A DNA stretch of 64,000 nt from Dillenia suffruticosa (lineage: Eukaryota > Streptophyta > Magnoliopsida > Dilleniales > Dilleniaceae), in NCBI GenBank assembly GCA_033439265.1, contig JAVTVX010000002.1:10080174-10144173 (forward strand), read 5' to 3'. Under the pieces are notes generated by a model, which was not told the DNA's origin, made no database searches, and saw only the letters and a list, made by a program, of their open reading frames with translations. This document shows positions 36,362 through 47,142 of the stretch, one piece after another (positions within the stretch are counted from its first letter, which is position 1; each line of letters starts with the position of its first letter). A program made the translations under genes and the position numbers.

Positions 36362-38487
36362 TCAGACTGGCCGTCCGTCTGAGGGTGATAATGCCGTACT
36401 GAAATTCAATCTAGTACCCAATGCCTCCTGCAATTTGGGCCAAAACCTAGATGTGAACCTGGGGTCCCTATCTGAAACAATCGACACAGGTACCCCGTGA
36501 AGTCGAACTATGGTATCAATGTAGAGACGTGCCAACGCCTCTAAAGAATAGTCACCGCGGATAGGGATGAAATGCGCAGATTTGGTGAGTCGATCGACAA
36601 TCACCCAAATCGCATCAAGCCGTGTAGAAGTCCGCGGCAATCCCATCACGAAATCCATAGTAATATGCTCCCATTTCCACTCAGGAATAGGAAGAGGCTG
36701 TAGTGTGCCCGCTGGACGCTGATGCTCGGCCTTCACCTGCTGGCACACCAAGCATCGTGCCACATACTCTGCTATATCCCTCTTCATGCCTGACCACCAA
36801 TAGCTACCTCTGATGGTTCTGTACATCTTCGTACCCCCGGGATGCATAGCATATGCAGAAGAATGTGCTTCCTCAAGGATAGCCCGTCGAAGATCACTAT
36901 CGGCCGGGACACACACTCTGTCTCTGAATACCATGAGCCCATCATCACGGACTCTGAAATCTCCGCCCTCAGCTCTGCGGACTCTATCTGCAATACCCTG
37001 GATCTCCTCATCCGTACTCTGGAGCTCCCTGATACGGTCGAACAAAGTCGGTCTGACCTCAAATCTGGCTAATAAGCCTCCCTGATCATCGTTAGTCAAA
37101 CTGACTCCTAAGGCTCGGAGTCCCACTAAACAAGAAAGGTAGGCTTTCTCTGTCGACTGTGAGGATGATGCTGACTTCCGACTCAAGGCATCTGCTACAA
37201 CGTTTGCCTTGCCCAGATGATAGTCAATAATGAGATCATAGTCTTTCAATAACTCCAACCATCTCCTCTGTCTCAAATTCAGCTCTTTTTGGGTAAACAG
37301 ATATTTCAAACTCCTGTGGTCGGTAAATACCCTGCAGGTTACCCCATAAAGATAATGCCGCCATATCTTCAACGCGAAGACTATGGCTGCCAACTCTAAA
37401 TCATGTGTCGGGTAGTTACCCTCGTGTTTCTTCAGCTGTCGCGAGGCATACGCAATAACCCGACCATCCTGCATCAGAACACAACCCAATCCCTGTCGGC
37501 TAGCATCACTGTACACTGTATACTCCCGACTACTAGTGGGAAGGGCTAAAATAGGAATGGATGTTAACCGTTGTTTGAGCTCCTGAAAGCTTGCCTCACA
37601 ACGGTCATCCCAAGCAAACTTGACCCCCTTTTGGGTCAATCTCGACAACGGAGCAGCTATTCGGGAGAATCCTTCTACAAATCTGCGGTAATACCCGGCC
37701 AAACCGAGAAAACTACGAATCTCGGTAACTGTTTGTGGCTGCTCCCACTTCACTATAGCCTCAACCTTCCGCGGATCAACATAAATACCTTCCGCGGAGA
37801 CAATGTGCCCCAAGAATCCAATTTGTCTTAGCCAAAACTCACATTTTGAGAATTTGGCATATAGCTGCTTCTCACGGAGTATCTGTAATACCACCCGAAG
37901 GTGCTGAACATGATCTTCGTCGCTCCGTGAATATATCAAGATGTCATCGATGAATACGATGACGAACCGATCCAAATAGTCGTGAAAAACTCGGTTCATC
38001 AGATCCATAAAAGCAGCTGGGGCATTAGTCAGCCCAAACGGCATGACTAGAAACTCGTAATGGCCGTATCGGGTGCGAAAAGCTGTCTTGGGCACATCTT
38101 CGGCCTGAATCCTCAACTGATGATAACCCGAACGGAGATCAATCTTAGAAAAACCTTAGCTCCCTGCAGCTGATCAAACAAGTCATCGATACGAGGCAGG
38201 GGATATCGGTTCTTGATGGTGGCTTTGTTCAATTGCCTGTAATCACACAAAGCCGAAATGTACCATCCTTCTTCTTTACAAACAGTACCAGAGCGCCCCA
38301 AGGTGAGGTGCTCGGACGAATAAACCCCTTGTCCAGAAGTTCCTGTAACTGAGTTTTAAGCTCTCTCAATTCAGCAGGCGCCATTCTGTATGGCGGAATA
38401 AAAATAGGATTGGTCCCCGGTACTAAATCAATCTCGAAATCGAACTCCCGAACTGGTGGTAATCCGGGAAGCTCCTCGGGGAACACA
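36362..38487 (-). pseudogene. Tekay-like reverse transcriptase, RNase H and integrase core, frameshifted
   Basis: The region reads in three frames: 38486-38245, 38301-38150 and 38116-36362. Single-base indels lie near 38244 and 38150. The longest piece has the RT catalytic FIDDILIYS (about 37930-37955), RNase H ([15 protein letters not shown]), the integrase zinc module ([12 protein letters not shown]), the first catalytic Asp (TMDFVMGLP) and the second (IVSDRDPRF). It ends at a one-base insertion near 36390, before the catalytic Glu. Sequence between shifts is well conserved, so the indels look recent or artefactual. Confidence 0.85.
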
Positions 38488-38488
38488 T

Positions 38489-38989
38489 CTAAAATTCATG
38501 CACCACAGGGACATCTTCAAGCCTCGGTCCCTCAACGGTGGTGTCAACAACATAAGCCAGATAAGCCGCACAACCATGGCGTACCAAACGTCTGGCCTTC
38601 ATAACAGAGATAATACTGCGCGGCAACACTCGTCTCTCACCCCGGAAGACTAGCGGTGGCTGCTCGGACCTCCTAAATTCAACCTCCTTCGTGAAACAAT
38701 CCACGGAAGCCCGGTGTAAACTCAGCCAATCCATCCCTAGGATGGCATCGAAATCCGTGATAGGGAGCGGAATCAGATCTGCCTCTAATACTGTCTCCCC
38801 AATTTCGACGTCACAGCCCCTATAGACTGTATCTCGAACAATATGCTTGTCAAGAGGAGTGACTACCAAAATCTCCGCATCAAGTGGCGGAAGAGGTCTA
38901 TCAGAATGACAAGCGAACGTATCGCTCACATAAGAAAAATTTGACCCGGTATCTATAAGAATACGGGCATCGATACCGAATATTCGCAT
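38489..38989 (-). pseudogene. Tekay-like aspartic protease domain
   Basis: The frame opens with MRIFGIDARILIDTGSNFS; DTGS is the catalytic triad of retroviral-type proteases. It covers the protease and the linker to RT (ILGMDWL..H.A..DC...V.F). A one-base loss in a T run near 38492 separates it from the RT frame. Its 5' edge coincides with the acceptor side of the intron-like segment at 38995-39187. Confidence 0.85.
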
Positions 38990-38994
38990 GGTAC

Positions 38995-39187
38995 CTAAAA
39001 GTAAGAAAGAAGATCAACGGCATTTAAAATGCGAAGAAAAAGTGAACGAATATATATATATATATCAAACTAGTTAAGCTTCTAAAGCTTTAACTAGTCA
39101 AAACTGTACATCGATATCATGATATACAATAAGCTCATACAGAAAGTACACAAAAGTACTACACTGAGGGGTCTGCGGGAGGATTAC
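38995..39187 (-). other. Intron-like segment between gag and protease of the Tekay-like element
   Basis: On the minus strand, gag reads ..GATGTTATTATGG and is followed by GTAATCC, a donor-like site. The segment is AT-rich, includes a CTTAAC branch-like word near 39078 and ends TTCTTTCTTACTTTTAG before GTACCATGCG of the protease frame. It is 193 nt. Unspliced, gag ends at a TAG (39159) and protease is in another frame. Removing it joins gag to protease in frame with the expected G-T spacing. Splicing inside gag-pol is established for Ogre (Tat clade) elements. Here it is inference from sequence alone. Confidence 0.5.
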
Positions 39188-40625
39188 CCATAATAACATC
39201 AGGGTTTCCCTGTGCGTCCTCTTGTGTCATCGCAAACACACGAGCCTGGGCCCTAGGCTGCTGTCGCGACGATCCTGGCACTGTATTACTCCCGGCTGCA
39301 GTCCGGGGAGCGGTAAGAGCTGAGTGCGCAGGTGCCCCCTGCTGGCCTGTGCCAGACGTACCAGTACGACTCTGTAAAGTCAATCCTCCCCGACCTAAAT
39401 CGGGATAGACACTCCTAACGTGCCCTTGCTTCCCACACTGGAAGCAAGTAACTGGTGCTCTACATGCCCCAAAGGCATGGTGACAGTTGCATCTACGGCA
39501 GAAGGGCGGTCTCTGTGTAGTAGACTGTGTAGAGACACTAGGGGCTGGTGCCCCAAAGCCCTGTGGTCGAGGTCCCTGTCCCGGTGCTGCTGGTCTGAAG
39601 CTGGAAAAACCTCCGGGATATCCAAAACCTCTACCCCTCTTCGAAGACTGTCCACCTGTGACCCAGTCTTCCTCTTCTGGTGACTCTCCCTCTGTCTCGC
39701 CTCCGCTCGGACGATCTCCTCCGCCCGATACGCTGAATCAATCACCTCTGATAGTGTAAAAGAGGGAGTCACCGTCATATATTTCCTGATGCTCAATTGG
39801 AGGCCATTTTCAAACTTGAACCTCAACTGAACCGGTGTAGCCATATCGGGGACAAAGGCCGCTAGTCGTCTAAGCTCAGCCTCGTACTCTGAAACTGACC
39901 TCGTCCCCTGACGTAAGTGCAGGAACTCCGTCCTCATCCGGTCTTGCTGGAACGGGGGTAAAGTACCTGCGGTCGAACTCTCGTAAAAAGTCCTCCCACC
40001 GCAGGGTCTGTGTAGCACTGTCACGGATAGCCTCCCACCACGAGAGGGCATCTCCGTCGAGGAGTCTCTCAGCAACTCTCAATCTGAGCTCCTCTGACAA
40101 CCCCAAATCCGTAAGGATCCTACGAATCCTGTTGATCCAGTGTTTCGCCGCTACTGCATCACTGGATCCCGAAAAATCTGTGCATCCGAGCTGCCGTGAC
40201 TCTTTCACTAACTGAGTGAGCTCATGGATGCACCTCAAAGTAGCCGACGTCTCGTCGGTCGGAGTAGACACGGAAGGGCCGGCCACCGAAGGAAGAATCG
40301 GTGCCGAAGGAGCAGGTACGGCCGCAGGTGCGGTCGCTGGAGTCTGTAGTGAAGGTGGTGGCATCTGCGCCCCATATCTACTGCACCACTCCTGCCATTG
40401 TCTCAAGGCATCGAGTGGTGGTGGAGGAATCTCGGCTGTAGCAGCCGGTGGAGGTGCTGGGGGGTGGCGCTGGTGAGCGTGCTCGAGTAGAGGAAGCAAC
40501 CTCTGGTACTCGTGGCGCCTCAGGTGCCCTAGGTGTATCAGGCACTGTAAGACCCTCAAGTGAGGCGAATCTAGCACCTCTCCTACCACGTCTAGGTGGC
40601 TTAATTCTGCGAAAAAAAAATACAT
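39159..40625 (-). pseudogene. Tekay-like gag, frameshifted and with a damaged zinc knuckle
   Basis: Gag text runs from a basic, Pro-rich N-terminus (PPRRGRRGARF, near 40600) through the gag core (WEDFLREFDRRYF, then EFLHLRQG..SV.EYE..LRRL.A) to a zinc knuckle. Three single-base changes are needed to read it: near 40463 (C run), 39963 and 39660. The knuckle reads CFQCGKQGHVRSVY: the last Cys of CX2CX4HX4C is Tyr (TAT at 39405-39407). A second Cys/His-rich stretch (CRRCNCHHAFGAC) lies just before it. The N-terminal start is uncertain because an A9 run follows the first ATG. Confidence 0.8.
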
Positions 40626-40875
40626 TGTCAACGGATAGAAATTAAGAGTTAGGGTTAGTTACTCCGTAACTAACCCCCTAAAAATAAATGAACTATGATT
40701 TAAAACATCCGAATGCGAAGAAATGAGTTAGATGCGTTATGTATCTAACTCCATAAAATAGGCGAACTTATATGCCTAAGGCCAAGTACGGGACTTTAAA
40801 TAACCGTATGAAACTCTCTAATGCATTGAGAACTTTGCGTATATTTGGGAAAACTTTTATCTTTTCTCAAACCTA

Positions 40876-40890
40876 GACGCTCTGATACCA
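40876..40890 (-). promoter_or_regulatory. Primer-binding site of the Tekay-like element
   Basis: On the minus strand TGGTATCAGAGCGTC begins seven bases inside the 5' LTR (after GTTCTAT). It matches the 3' end complement of initiator-Met tRNA for twelve bases and confirms minus orientation. Confidence 0.88.
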
Positions 40891-40897
40891 ATAGAAC

Positions 40898-43451
40898 TGT
40901 CACGCCCCAAACCGGGATCGTGAACAGCCGCCCGTTGCCTCTGAATGCCGGCTGTATTTTTACAGAAAATTGGGCAGAACCTCCCCATAAATCGGAGGTT
41001 TCCCATGTACAATTATACCTGTATAATCCAAATCATCCTGTACAATACACAAATGGCCATCCCGGCCTCTCCAAAATCAACAAACACCACAGCCAACATT
41101 CAGAACAACGCAAGACTATAAACAAACCTAGCCACAGACCTCTACTATCATGCCCAACTAGAGCATGAGCAGCCGCTATACCGAGCGGACCTACGTTTAT
41201 ACGATATATATCACATTTCCCAAGTAACATTCAAGTACGTACAATCGCCTCAATGCAAATGAAATATGAGAGTTAAACTATACAGTCATCCCAAAATAAG
41301 TACATGGCCAACTACGGACCTCTATGTCAAGACCTCGCAGGGTCGAAACTAAATTAAAAGTAAATCTTACCGTCGGAAATACCAACTCCGCTCTAGAGCC
41401 TGTAACGTCGCTCTATCACAATAAACCTGTCTGAGGAAAGAAAATAGAGGGGTGAGTATCATGGGAAGATACTCAGTGAGTGAGGGGGGTAATATCAAGC
41501 ATAAATAGCATAGGTGAACAATTGGAGTGTCAAATAATATCATTCGAAACAACAATTTACACTTCGCAGCAAAACATGCTATATTTATCATTTTGAAATC
41601 ATTTAATCAAACACACGATAGCAAGCCTGTATGCATCCATTTAAAATCAAGTAATGTCAGAGCGAGCCAAAAATAGTCCTGGCAAAGGTCAACCGTGACC
41701 AAGGACAGGCGCGTCGGGGGTTTTATTATGCATAGACTTTGAAACGCTCTCTACCCCGACGTTGGCCATGAGCTCGCTGGGGCCAACTCATCAACGTGTA
41801 TAGGACCCCGCCCGGTGCTAGACGGTGGCGTCACACACGTCCTCCCCCTACGTGGGTTCAACCGGCCGCGCCTATAGCCTTTAGAATAAATGACGTTTGC
41901 GGATACCTTCTGCAGAAGCGTATCCGGGCAACCCGTGCCTCTACAAACGTCCTTCGTAGCTACGGAATATCATAATATCACAAGGGCACAACGTCCCATA
42001 GTATCACAAGGGCACAACGTCCCAGGGCACAACGTCCCACGAGTATCATCACATCATCGCACAACTAGTAGGCATCCAACCCACATAGTTCATCAAAAAC
42101 ATTTTTAAATTTGCGTGCCAATACGTCTCATCAAATTCATTTCAAAACAGCATATCAATACATTGGTATAAAATGAAATTTATACATTTTCAAATAATGG
42201 CACAATTATTGATTCATCTCAAACCATGGATGCATAGTCATTGCAAATATAATTCAAGACACTCCAAAAATCACAAAACAGATTTCCAAATTTAATATCA
42301 CATGTCAACGAATGCATATCAAAGCGTGTTTTATCGAAAATGCGACAGAAAATACGTTTTACTATTTTATGCAAGAGATTAGAGTCCCACTCACCTATCT
42401 AGGGAGGGTGGTCACTCCCTATTTTTCAACGACTCTCCAAAAGACAAACCTAATCAAATCGTCAAATTTATAGCGATTAAAACCCTAATAAGGGATTCTA
42501 TCAATAAAATTTATTCATCTCCCACCTAGGGTTCCTCGGGTGTCAGACCTAGCTGTCGTTCGCCCGTCGGGTTGGTTTAAAACCTGTATTATTTCTCAAA
42601 CTTCAGATGTATTAGAAACCACTAAATTTCTAACAGCAAACCATAGAACTTCAATCAATACAGTCGTTACCTGCCGTACAGAAGATGCAGGTGAGCTCTC
42701 GAAGGGGAAAGCCGATCGCGGGCTCGCGGGCCGTCACGGGCTCGCGGGCCGGTGGGCTGGCTGCTAGCGGGCTGGCCCGCTGGTGGCTCACGGGCTCTCA
42801 GCCCGGCTTGCTGGCCGCAGCGGGCTTCGCGGGATGCAGTGGGCCGCGGCTGGACTGGGCCTTGGGCCGCTGGTGGGCTGGCCCGCTCACGGGCTAGGGC
42901 TCGCTCTGGGTCACGAGCTGGGTCGCGCGCTGGCTCGCGCTGGGTCGCGAGCTGGCTCGTGCTGGGACGCGAGCTGGGTCGCGCGCTGGCTCGTGCGCTA
43001 GCTCGCGCTGAGTCGCGAGCTGGGTCGCACGCTAGCTCGTGCTGGCTCACGGGAGATCGCGCACAAGGCTCGCGATGGCTCGAGGTGGCAGCGTTCGCAG
43101 GAGATCGCGCGAATGCGCGCTGTGCAGAGGGTGAAGCGCTGGAGCGGGGTGCGCAAGTGAGCTCCCGAGCAGGCGTGGGCTCGCGCAGTGGAGCACTCGG
43201 ACAGTCGCGCACTCGGCTGGGCTAGCGCAGCTCGTAGGAGGTCGCGCTGCGCGGAGGAGAGAGGCTGCTCACGGGAGGCGCTTCAGCGGCGGCGATCGCG
43301 GGAGGAAGGCGAGGCGGTGGGCGGCGGAGGAGGAGAGTAGCGGCCGCGGCGGAGAAGAAAAAGAGAGAAGAGGGAAAGAGGGAGGGAGAGAGAGAGAGAG
43401 AGAGAGAGAGAAAATTAAAAAGAATTAGGGCTTTAAGCCCTAATTTTGACT

Positions 43452-43485
<34 letters not shown>

Positions 43486-43497
43486 TGCAGTGTTACA
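40898..43497 (-). repeat. Right (5') LTR of the Tekay-like element
   Basis: 2600 bp, near-identical to 32984-35565. The length gap is mostly the T run at about 43454-43484. It carries the same palindrome (43425-43443), GA tract and GC-rich minisatellite. Substitutions between the two LTRs are almost all transitions. Confidence 0.92.
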
Positions 43498-44495
43498 ATG
43501 ATACTATACTGGTACTCATAGATAAACTTACAAAATTCAGCCACTTCATAGCATTGCAGCATCCTTACACTGCCATGAAGGTAGCACAGGTGTTTGTTGA
43601 CTGTGTGTTCAAATTACATGGTCTTCCAGAAGCTATAATATCTGATCGTGACAAAGTGTTCACTAGCCTATTCTGGCAAGAGTTGTTTCAATTAGTGGGT
43701 ACCCAACTGAAGCTAAGTAGCGCCTATCACCCTCAAACGGATGGGCAAAGTGAGCGGCTCAACCAAAGTCTTGAATGCTACCTGCGGTGCATGATTTCTG
43801 ACAGACCGGGACAATGGTATCAGTGGCTCAGCTTGGCAGAATGGTGGTATAATACCAGTTATCATTCTAGCATACAAATGACCCCATTTGAAGCTTTATA
43901 TGGCTATCAACCTAAATCCCTTCCAATGGGACCCTACTTAGAAACCACTACTCCAGCTGCAGAGAACTTTGTTAAGAATAGGCAAGTAATGCTACGGATT
44001 TTGCATGATCACTTGACCACTGCTCAGAATCGAATGAAGGTCTTTGCAGATAGGAAAAGGACTGAAAGGGAGTTTCAAATTGGAGACCTAGTATACCTCA
44101 AACTACAGCCCTATAAACAACACTCTATTGAATTGCGGAAACAACTTAAATTGTCTTCCAAATATTATGGACCCTTTCCGGTTATAGCAAGGGTAGGACA
44201 AGTAGCTTACAGACTGCAGTTACCTCCTGATTCCAAAGTGCATCCAGTATTTCATGTCTCCCTACTCAAAAAGAAGGTTGGTCCTAAAACAAACCTGATG
44301 TCGCAGTTGCCAACAACAGGAGCTGATGGGCAGGTTTTAGTTAAGCCAGAAGCAGTTTTAAAACGGAGAGTGATACTGAGAAACAACACACCAGTGTGTC
44401 AATGGCTTATCAGATGGGTGAATTTGAGCCCTGAAGAATCAACTTGGGAAGATGTCAGCTTTCTTCGATCTCAATTTCCAGACTTTAGTCCTTGA
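43498..44495 (+). pseudogene. Reina-like integrase, C-terminal half, with chromodomain-like tail
   Basis: After the ATGAT duplication the outer integrase resumes with TILVLIDKLTKF. The second catalytic Asp is in IISDRDKVF and the Glu in SERLNQSLE. The GPF.VIARVGQVAYRLQLP module and HPVFHVSLLKK follow, then a tail ending QWLIRWVNLSPEESTWED, the chromodomain-like signature of chromoviruses. The frame is open to its natural stop at 44493-44495, which lies 29 nt before the 3' LTR. The enzyme is split between its first two catalytic Asp residues. Confidence 0.88.
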
Positions 44496-44506
44496 GGTCA
44501 AGGAGT

Positions 44507-44524
44507 TTGAAGGGAGGGAGAAAT
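44507..44524 (+). promoter_or_regulatory. Polypurine tract of the Reina-like element
   Basis: GAAGGGAGGGAGAAAT lies directly before the 3' LTR, the expected plus-strand primer. Confidence 0.8.
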
Positions 44525-44855
44525 TGTAACAATGGTAAGAGGACTGTAACGGCTAGTAGGAATAAAATGCAAGAAAGTCAGGTAGTTAGTAAGTTGTAAC
44601 CGAATCAGTTGGAGGGTTAAGCAGTTAGTAGGTTACCTTGTAATAAGAAGGTGTAGCTGCAGGAACAAGGCAGACAATTGAGTATTCTTCTATGAAATTC
44701 TCCTTCTTTCTCTCTCTCTCTCTCTTCCTTAGTATTCTTCTTCTTCTTCTTCTACTACTTCTCATTCACTGCAGTCTGCTAACCTTGCGTTCAGCAATCA
44801 CTGCTCTCAATCGACTGCAACCTATTCATTCACATTCTTGAGCCAATTCATAACA
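44525..44855 (+). repeat. 3' LTR of the Reina-like element
   Basis: 331 bp. Identical by eye to the 5' LTR apart from a shorter (CT)n run. Followed by the duplication GAGTG at 44856-44860. Confidence 0.9.
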
Positions 44856-44860
44856 GAGTG

Positions 44861-45518
44861 CTCTTCGACTGGTTGCACCTTTTGATGACCTTAGTGCAAC
44901 CCATTACAACACCCTTTTTCTTTTTTTCTTTTTTTCTTTTTTTTTTTTTATTTGATCTCGATTAATTTGATCCGAATACTATGAGATCTATTAAGGGATT
45001 GACTTGCTAAAATTATTTTTCTTCACTTCTGGTACTCGAACTCGAGACTTCTTCTTGCTTAAGGAGGTAAACCGTCTCAACACTCAAACTAAAGAATTTG
45101 GTAACACCCTTTTTTTTCTTTCGTTACGCTACACTTACACCCTCTCCTAAATAAATGACCCCCTAGTAGCGACGCTCAACATAGAACAGAACATTGTACA
45201 CCCACGAAGACCACGAATATTCCTTGCCAAATACAACTTATCCGGCAACTCCAAACTCCACAAACTAAGATTTGTGGCATAGTCACTTCTGGCAAATTCT
45301 TCATCAAGCAAAATTTCATTTTCTTTTCCGACATTAAATCAAATTCCAAACTGCTACCACAAATAATCGTAGTCTATATTTTTCTTTTCTTTCATCATTC
45401 CGACACGGACATGCATTGGCTCACTATATAGTTGTTTTAGAGAGTAGACAGTATAGGTTAATCGATGACCTGGCTTGACCGTATTCGTATGTATAAAATA
45501 GAAATAGGTCATTTCAAC
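44861..45518. other. Intergenic DNA with a possible SINE-like tract
   Basis: No gene. Around 45030-45085 the minus strand reads AAGTCTCGAGTTCGAGTACC after a GGTTTACCTCCTTAAGC phrase, resembling the B-box half of a tRNA-derived SINE. The A-box side and duplications were not found, so this is only a hint. Confidence 0.3.
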
Positions 45519-45524
45519 TTTATT
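45519..45524 (-). terminator. Putative polyadenylation signal of the bHLH gene
   Basis: AATAAA on the minus strand about 80 nt after the stop codon at 45606, a plausible plant 3' processing signal. Confidence 0.45.
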
Positions 45525-45605
45525 TTCATTGCATAAAGAAAAACCTAGTGAAGCAGAAATGAACACATAATCCATTTACAACATGAAAAGAAGAAGTTAT
45601 TGGTT

Positions 45606-46988
45606 CTAGCTTGTCTGAAGTTTCTTGAGAATAGCATTTCTCATGGCGTCTTCGCTTCTCAAAGCGTCAGGAACCTTAACCACAATGTCTTGCAAAACCA
45701 GCTCTCTCACGCACGATATACTCGCGTGATAAAGTCGAAGCTTTAGGTCTTTAAGAGCATTCATCAACCTCACATACGGATAGCTAATGTCTCTCGACTG
45801 CACCTGAATCATGGCTTCGGCTCCCAAAATCTTCACCTGCACCGCCATTGTGTCTCCAAAACCCCGAGTCCTGCTCACATCAAGGCTAGTCGTAGTCGTG
45901 TTGGTGAAACCAACATCGCTCTTGTTGCCTTCTTTTTGAAGCTTTGACTGCAATTCCGATATCTTTGCCTTGAGTTCGTTTATGTAAGTGACCGCATCAG
46001 CTAGCAGAGATGCTTTGTCCATTTTGGACACGTTGGGTACTGCAGCACGCAGTGCGTACAATCGGCGGTTTAGCTTGTCCCTCCGCTGCCTCTCTGCCTC
46101 CACGTGATTGATCATCGGTATGGGTTTGCGTCCAACTTTAGGTTTTCTTCCCCTCTTCTTTGGCCTCTCGGCAAAACCTTCAGATTCCGAAGGTCCCGAG
46201 TCAGACAGGGACCTGTCCACGTTCACAACCGTCTCTTTCTTTACCTCTCCACTTTGTAACTGTTTCCAATGATCATCACGTCCACTCTGGCCAGAAGATA
46301 TACACGTATCCTCTCCACCCGGAAATGCTAGACCGCAAGGAAGCATTTGTATGCCGGTGGCGCCCAGAAGAGAGCGCACTTGCTGAATTAGAGACCAATC
46401 TTCTTTGATGATATCAGCCGATGCCATTTCAAGGACGCCACAAGGCGTTGGAATATAGGCGAGAGTCTGAATACCGTGCATTCGGGCATCTTTAACCCGA
46501 TCACACTCGTAGAGGTGGAGGTCTCGGTCTGTGGTTAGCCAGACATGGGAACCACTGCTAAAGCAGCGGCTCAAGAGCCCATTAGAGTAAGACAGTGTCA
46601 TAGACACCATGTAGAACCATTCCAAATCAGAGACTCCAGCTTCGTGCACCAAAACACCATCCCTTTCAGACGAATTATAGCTGAAAAGGGACTCAATGGA
46701 CCTGTTAATTAATTGCTTTTTCCTCCCCAAATCGAAACCGATGGGAGAGTCATTTTGTTTATTATGGTAGTGGCCGTGGCCCCCAAAGAAACCGTCTCCC
46801 CAGGCAAAGGCAACCTGACCGCTAGGCTCACATGTAGCTTGCCAGAATATGATGTAGACAAACCACTCGGGTCTGCTCTGGTGCACCATTTGGAGGCGCT
46901 GTGCAAGCGAGGAGCCTGTCTTGTTATTGTCAGGGCAAACTTGCATTAGGGACGATGATGTTGAACACGGAGAGACTATCTCTCCCAT
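45606..46988 (-). CDS. MYC-type bHLH transcription factor, bHLH14-like, single exon, 460 aa
   Basis: The start is the ATG at 46988 (MGEIVSP); the longer frame needs a GTG. Residues about 25-210 form the bHLH-MYC_N domain (LAQRLQMVHQSRPEWFVYIIFW, WGDGFFGG, VWL), which in this group binds JAZ repressors and MED25. A basic stretch PKKRGRKPKVGRKP (about 275) probably serves nuclear import. The basic helix-loop-helix starts near residue 292 with NHVEAERQRRDKLNRR (the H-E-R pattern of G-box binders), then KMDKASLLADAVTYINELK. An ACT-like C-terminal region (about 375-460) probably dimerises. Lack of introns, size and linker fit the jasmonate-linked MYC2/bHLH14 branch; whether it activates or represses cannot be told from sequence. 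The frame is intact. Confidence 0.9.
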   Translation of the reverse strand: MGEIVSPCSTSSSLMQVCPDNNKTGSSLAQRLQMVHQSRPEWFVYIIFWQATCEPSGQVAFAWGDGFFGGHGHYHNKQNDSPIGFDLGRKKQLINRSIESLFSYNSSERDGVLVHEAGVSDLEWFYMVSMTLSYSNGLLSRCFSSGSHVWLTTDRDLHLYECDRVKDARMHGIQTLAYIPTPCGVLEMASADIIKEDWSLIQQVRSLLGATGIQMLPCGLAFPGGEDTCISSGQSGRDDHWKQLQSGEVKKETVVNVDRSLSDSGPSESEGFAERPKKRGRKPKVGRKPIPMINHVEAERQRRDKLNRRLYALRAAVPNVSKMDKASLLADAVTYINELKAKISELQSKLQKEGNKSDVGFTNTTTTSLDVSRTRGFGDTMAVQVKILGAEAMIQVQSRDISYPYVRLMNALKDLKLRLYHASISCVRELVLQDIVVKVPDALRSEDAMRNAILKKLQTS

Positions 46989-47142
46989 ATATACCAGCAC
47001 TTGGTTGCTTTTTTGGAGTTAGGAGTTTCTCTTTTAAGGAGAGAGAGAAAGTAGTGGGAATGTGGATTTTCAAATTAGAAAGGGATGAAAAGGAAACGGA
47101 GAGGAGAAAAATTCGTGGGGATTTGAAAATTTTGAATGTGAA

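Larger units (their letters stand above)
32984..43497 (-). mobile_element. Tekay-like (Del) chromovirus inserted in the Reina-like integrase
   Basis: A 10514-bp element with long LTRs (2582 and 2600 bp), TGTCACGCC..GTGTTACA on the plus strand. Gag, protease, RT, RNase H, integrase and a C-terminal chromodomain-like segment read on the minus strand in that order. LTR size, gag type and the end of pol fit the Tekay/Del clade. The LTRs differ by about 18 substitutions by hand count (about 0.7 percent), so it is young. Yet at least seven single-base frameshifts break gag-pol, so this copy is not autonomous as sequenced. A solo LTR of the same family lies at 60545-63038. Confidence 0.9.
29143..44855 (+). 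mobile_element. Reina-like chromovirus (Ty3), split by a nested Tekay-like element
   Basis: Short LTRs (29143-29477, 335 bp; 44525-44855, 331 bp) begin TGTAACA and end CATAACA, with GAGTG duplicated on both sides (29138-29142, 44856-44860). Without the nested 10.5-kb insertion it is about 5.2 kb, typical for Reina-type chromoviruses. Primer site, one long gag-pol frame, C-terminal chromodomain-like region and polypurine tract are all in the right places. The LTRs are identical by eye except for a 4-bp difference in a CT run, so the insertion is young. It is inactive: two stop codons and the large insertion interrupt pol. Confidence 0.9.

Noticed and set aside
45030-45090. tRNA gene or SINE from a GTTCGAGTACC-like B-box
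   Set aside because: No A-box, no cloverleaf arms and no flanking duplications could be found.
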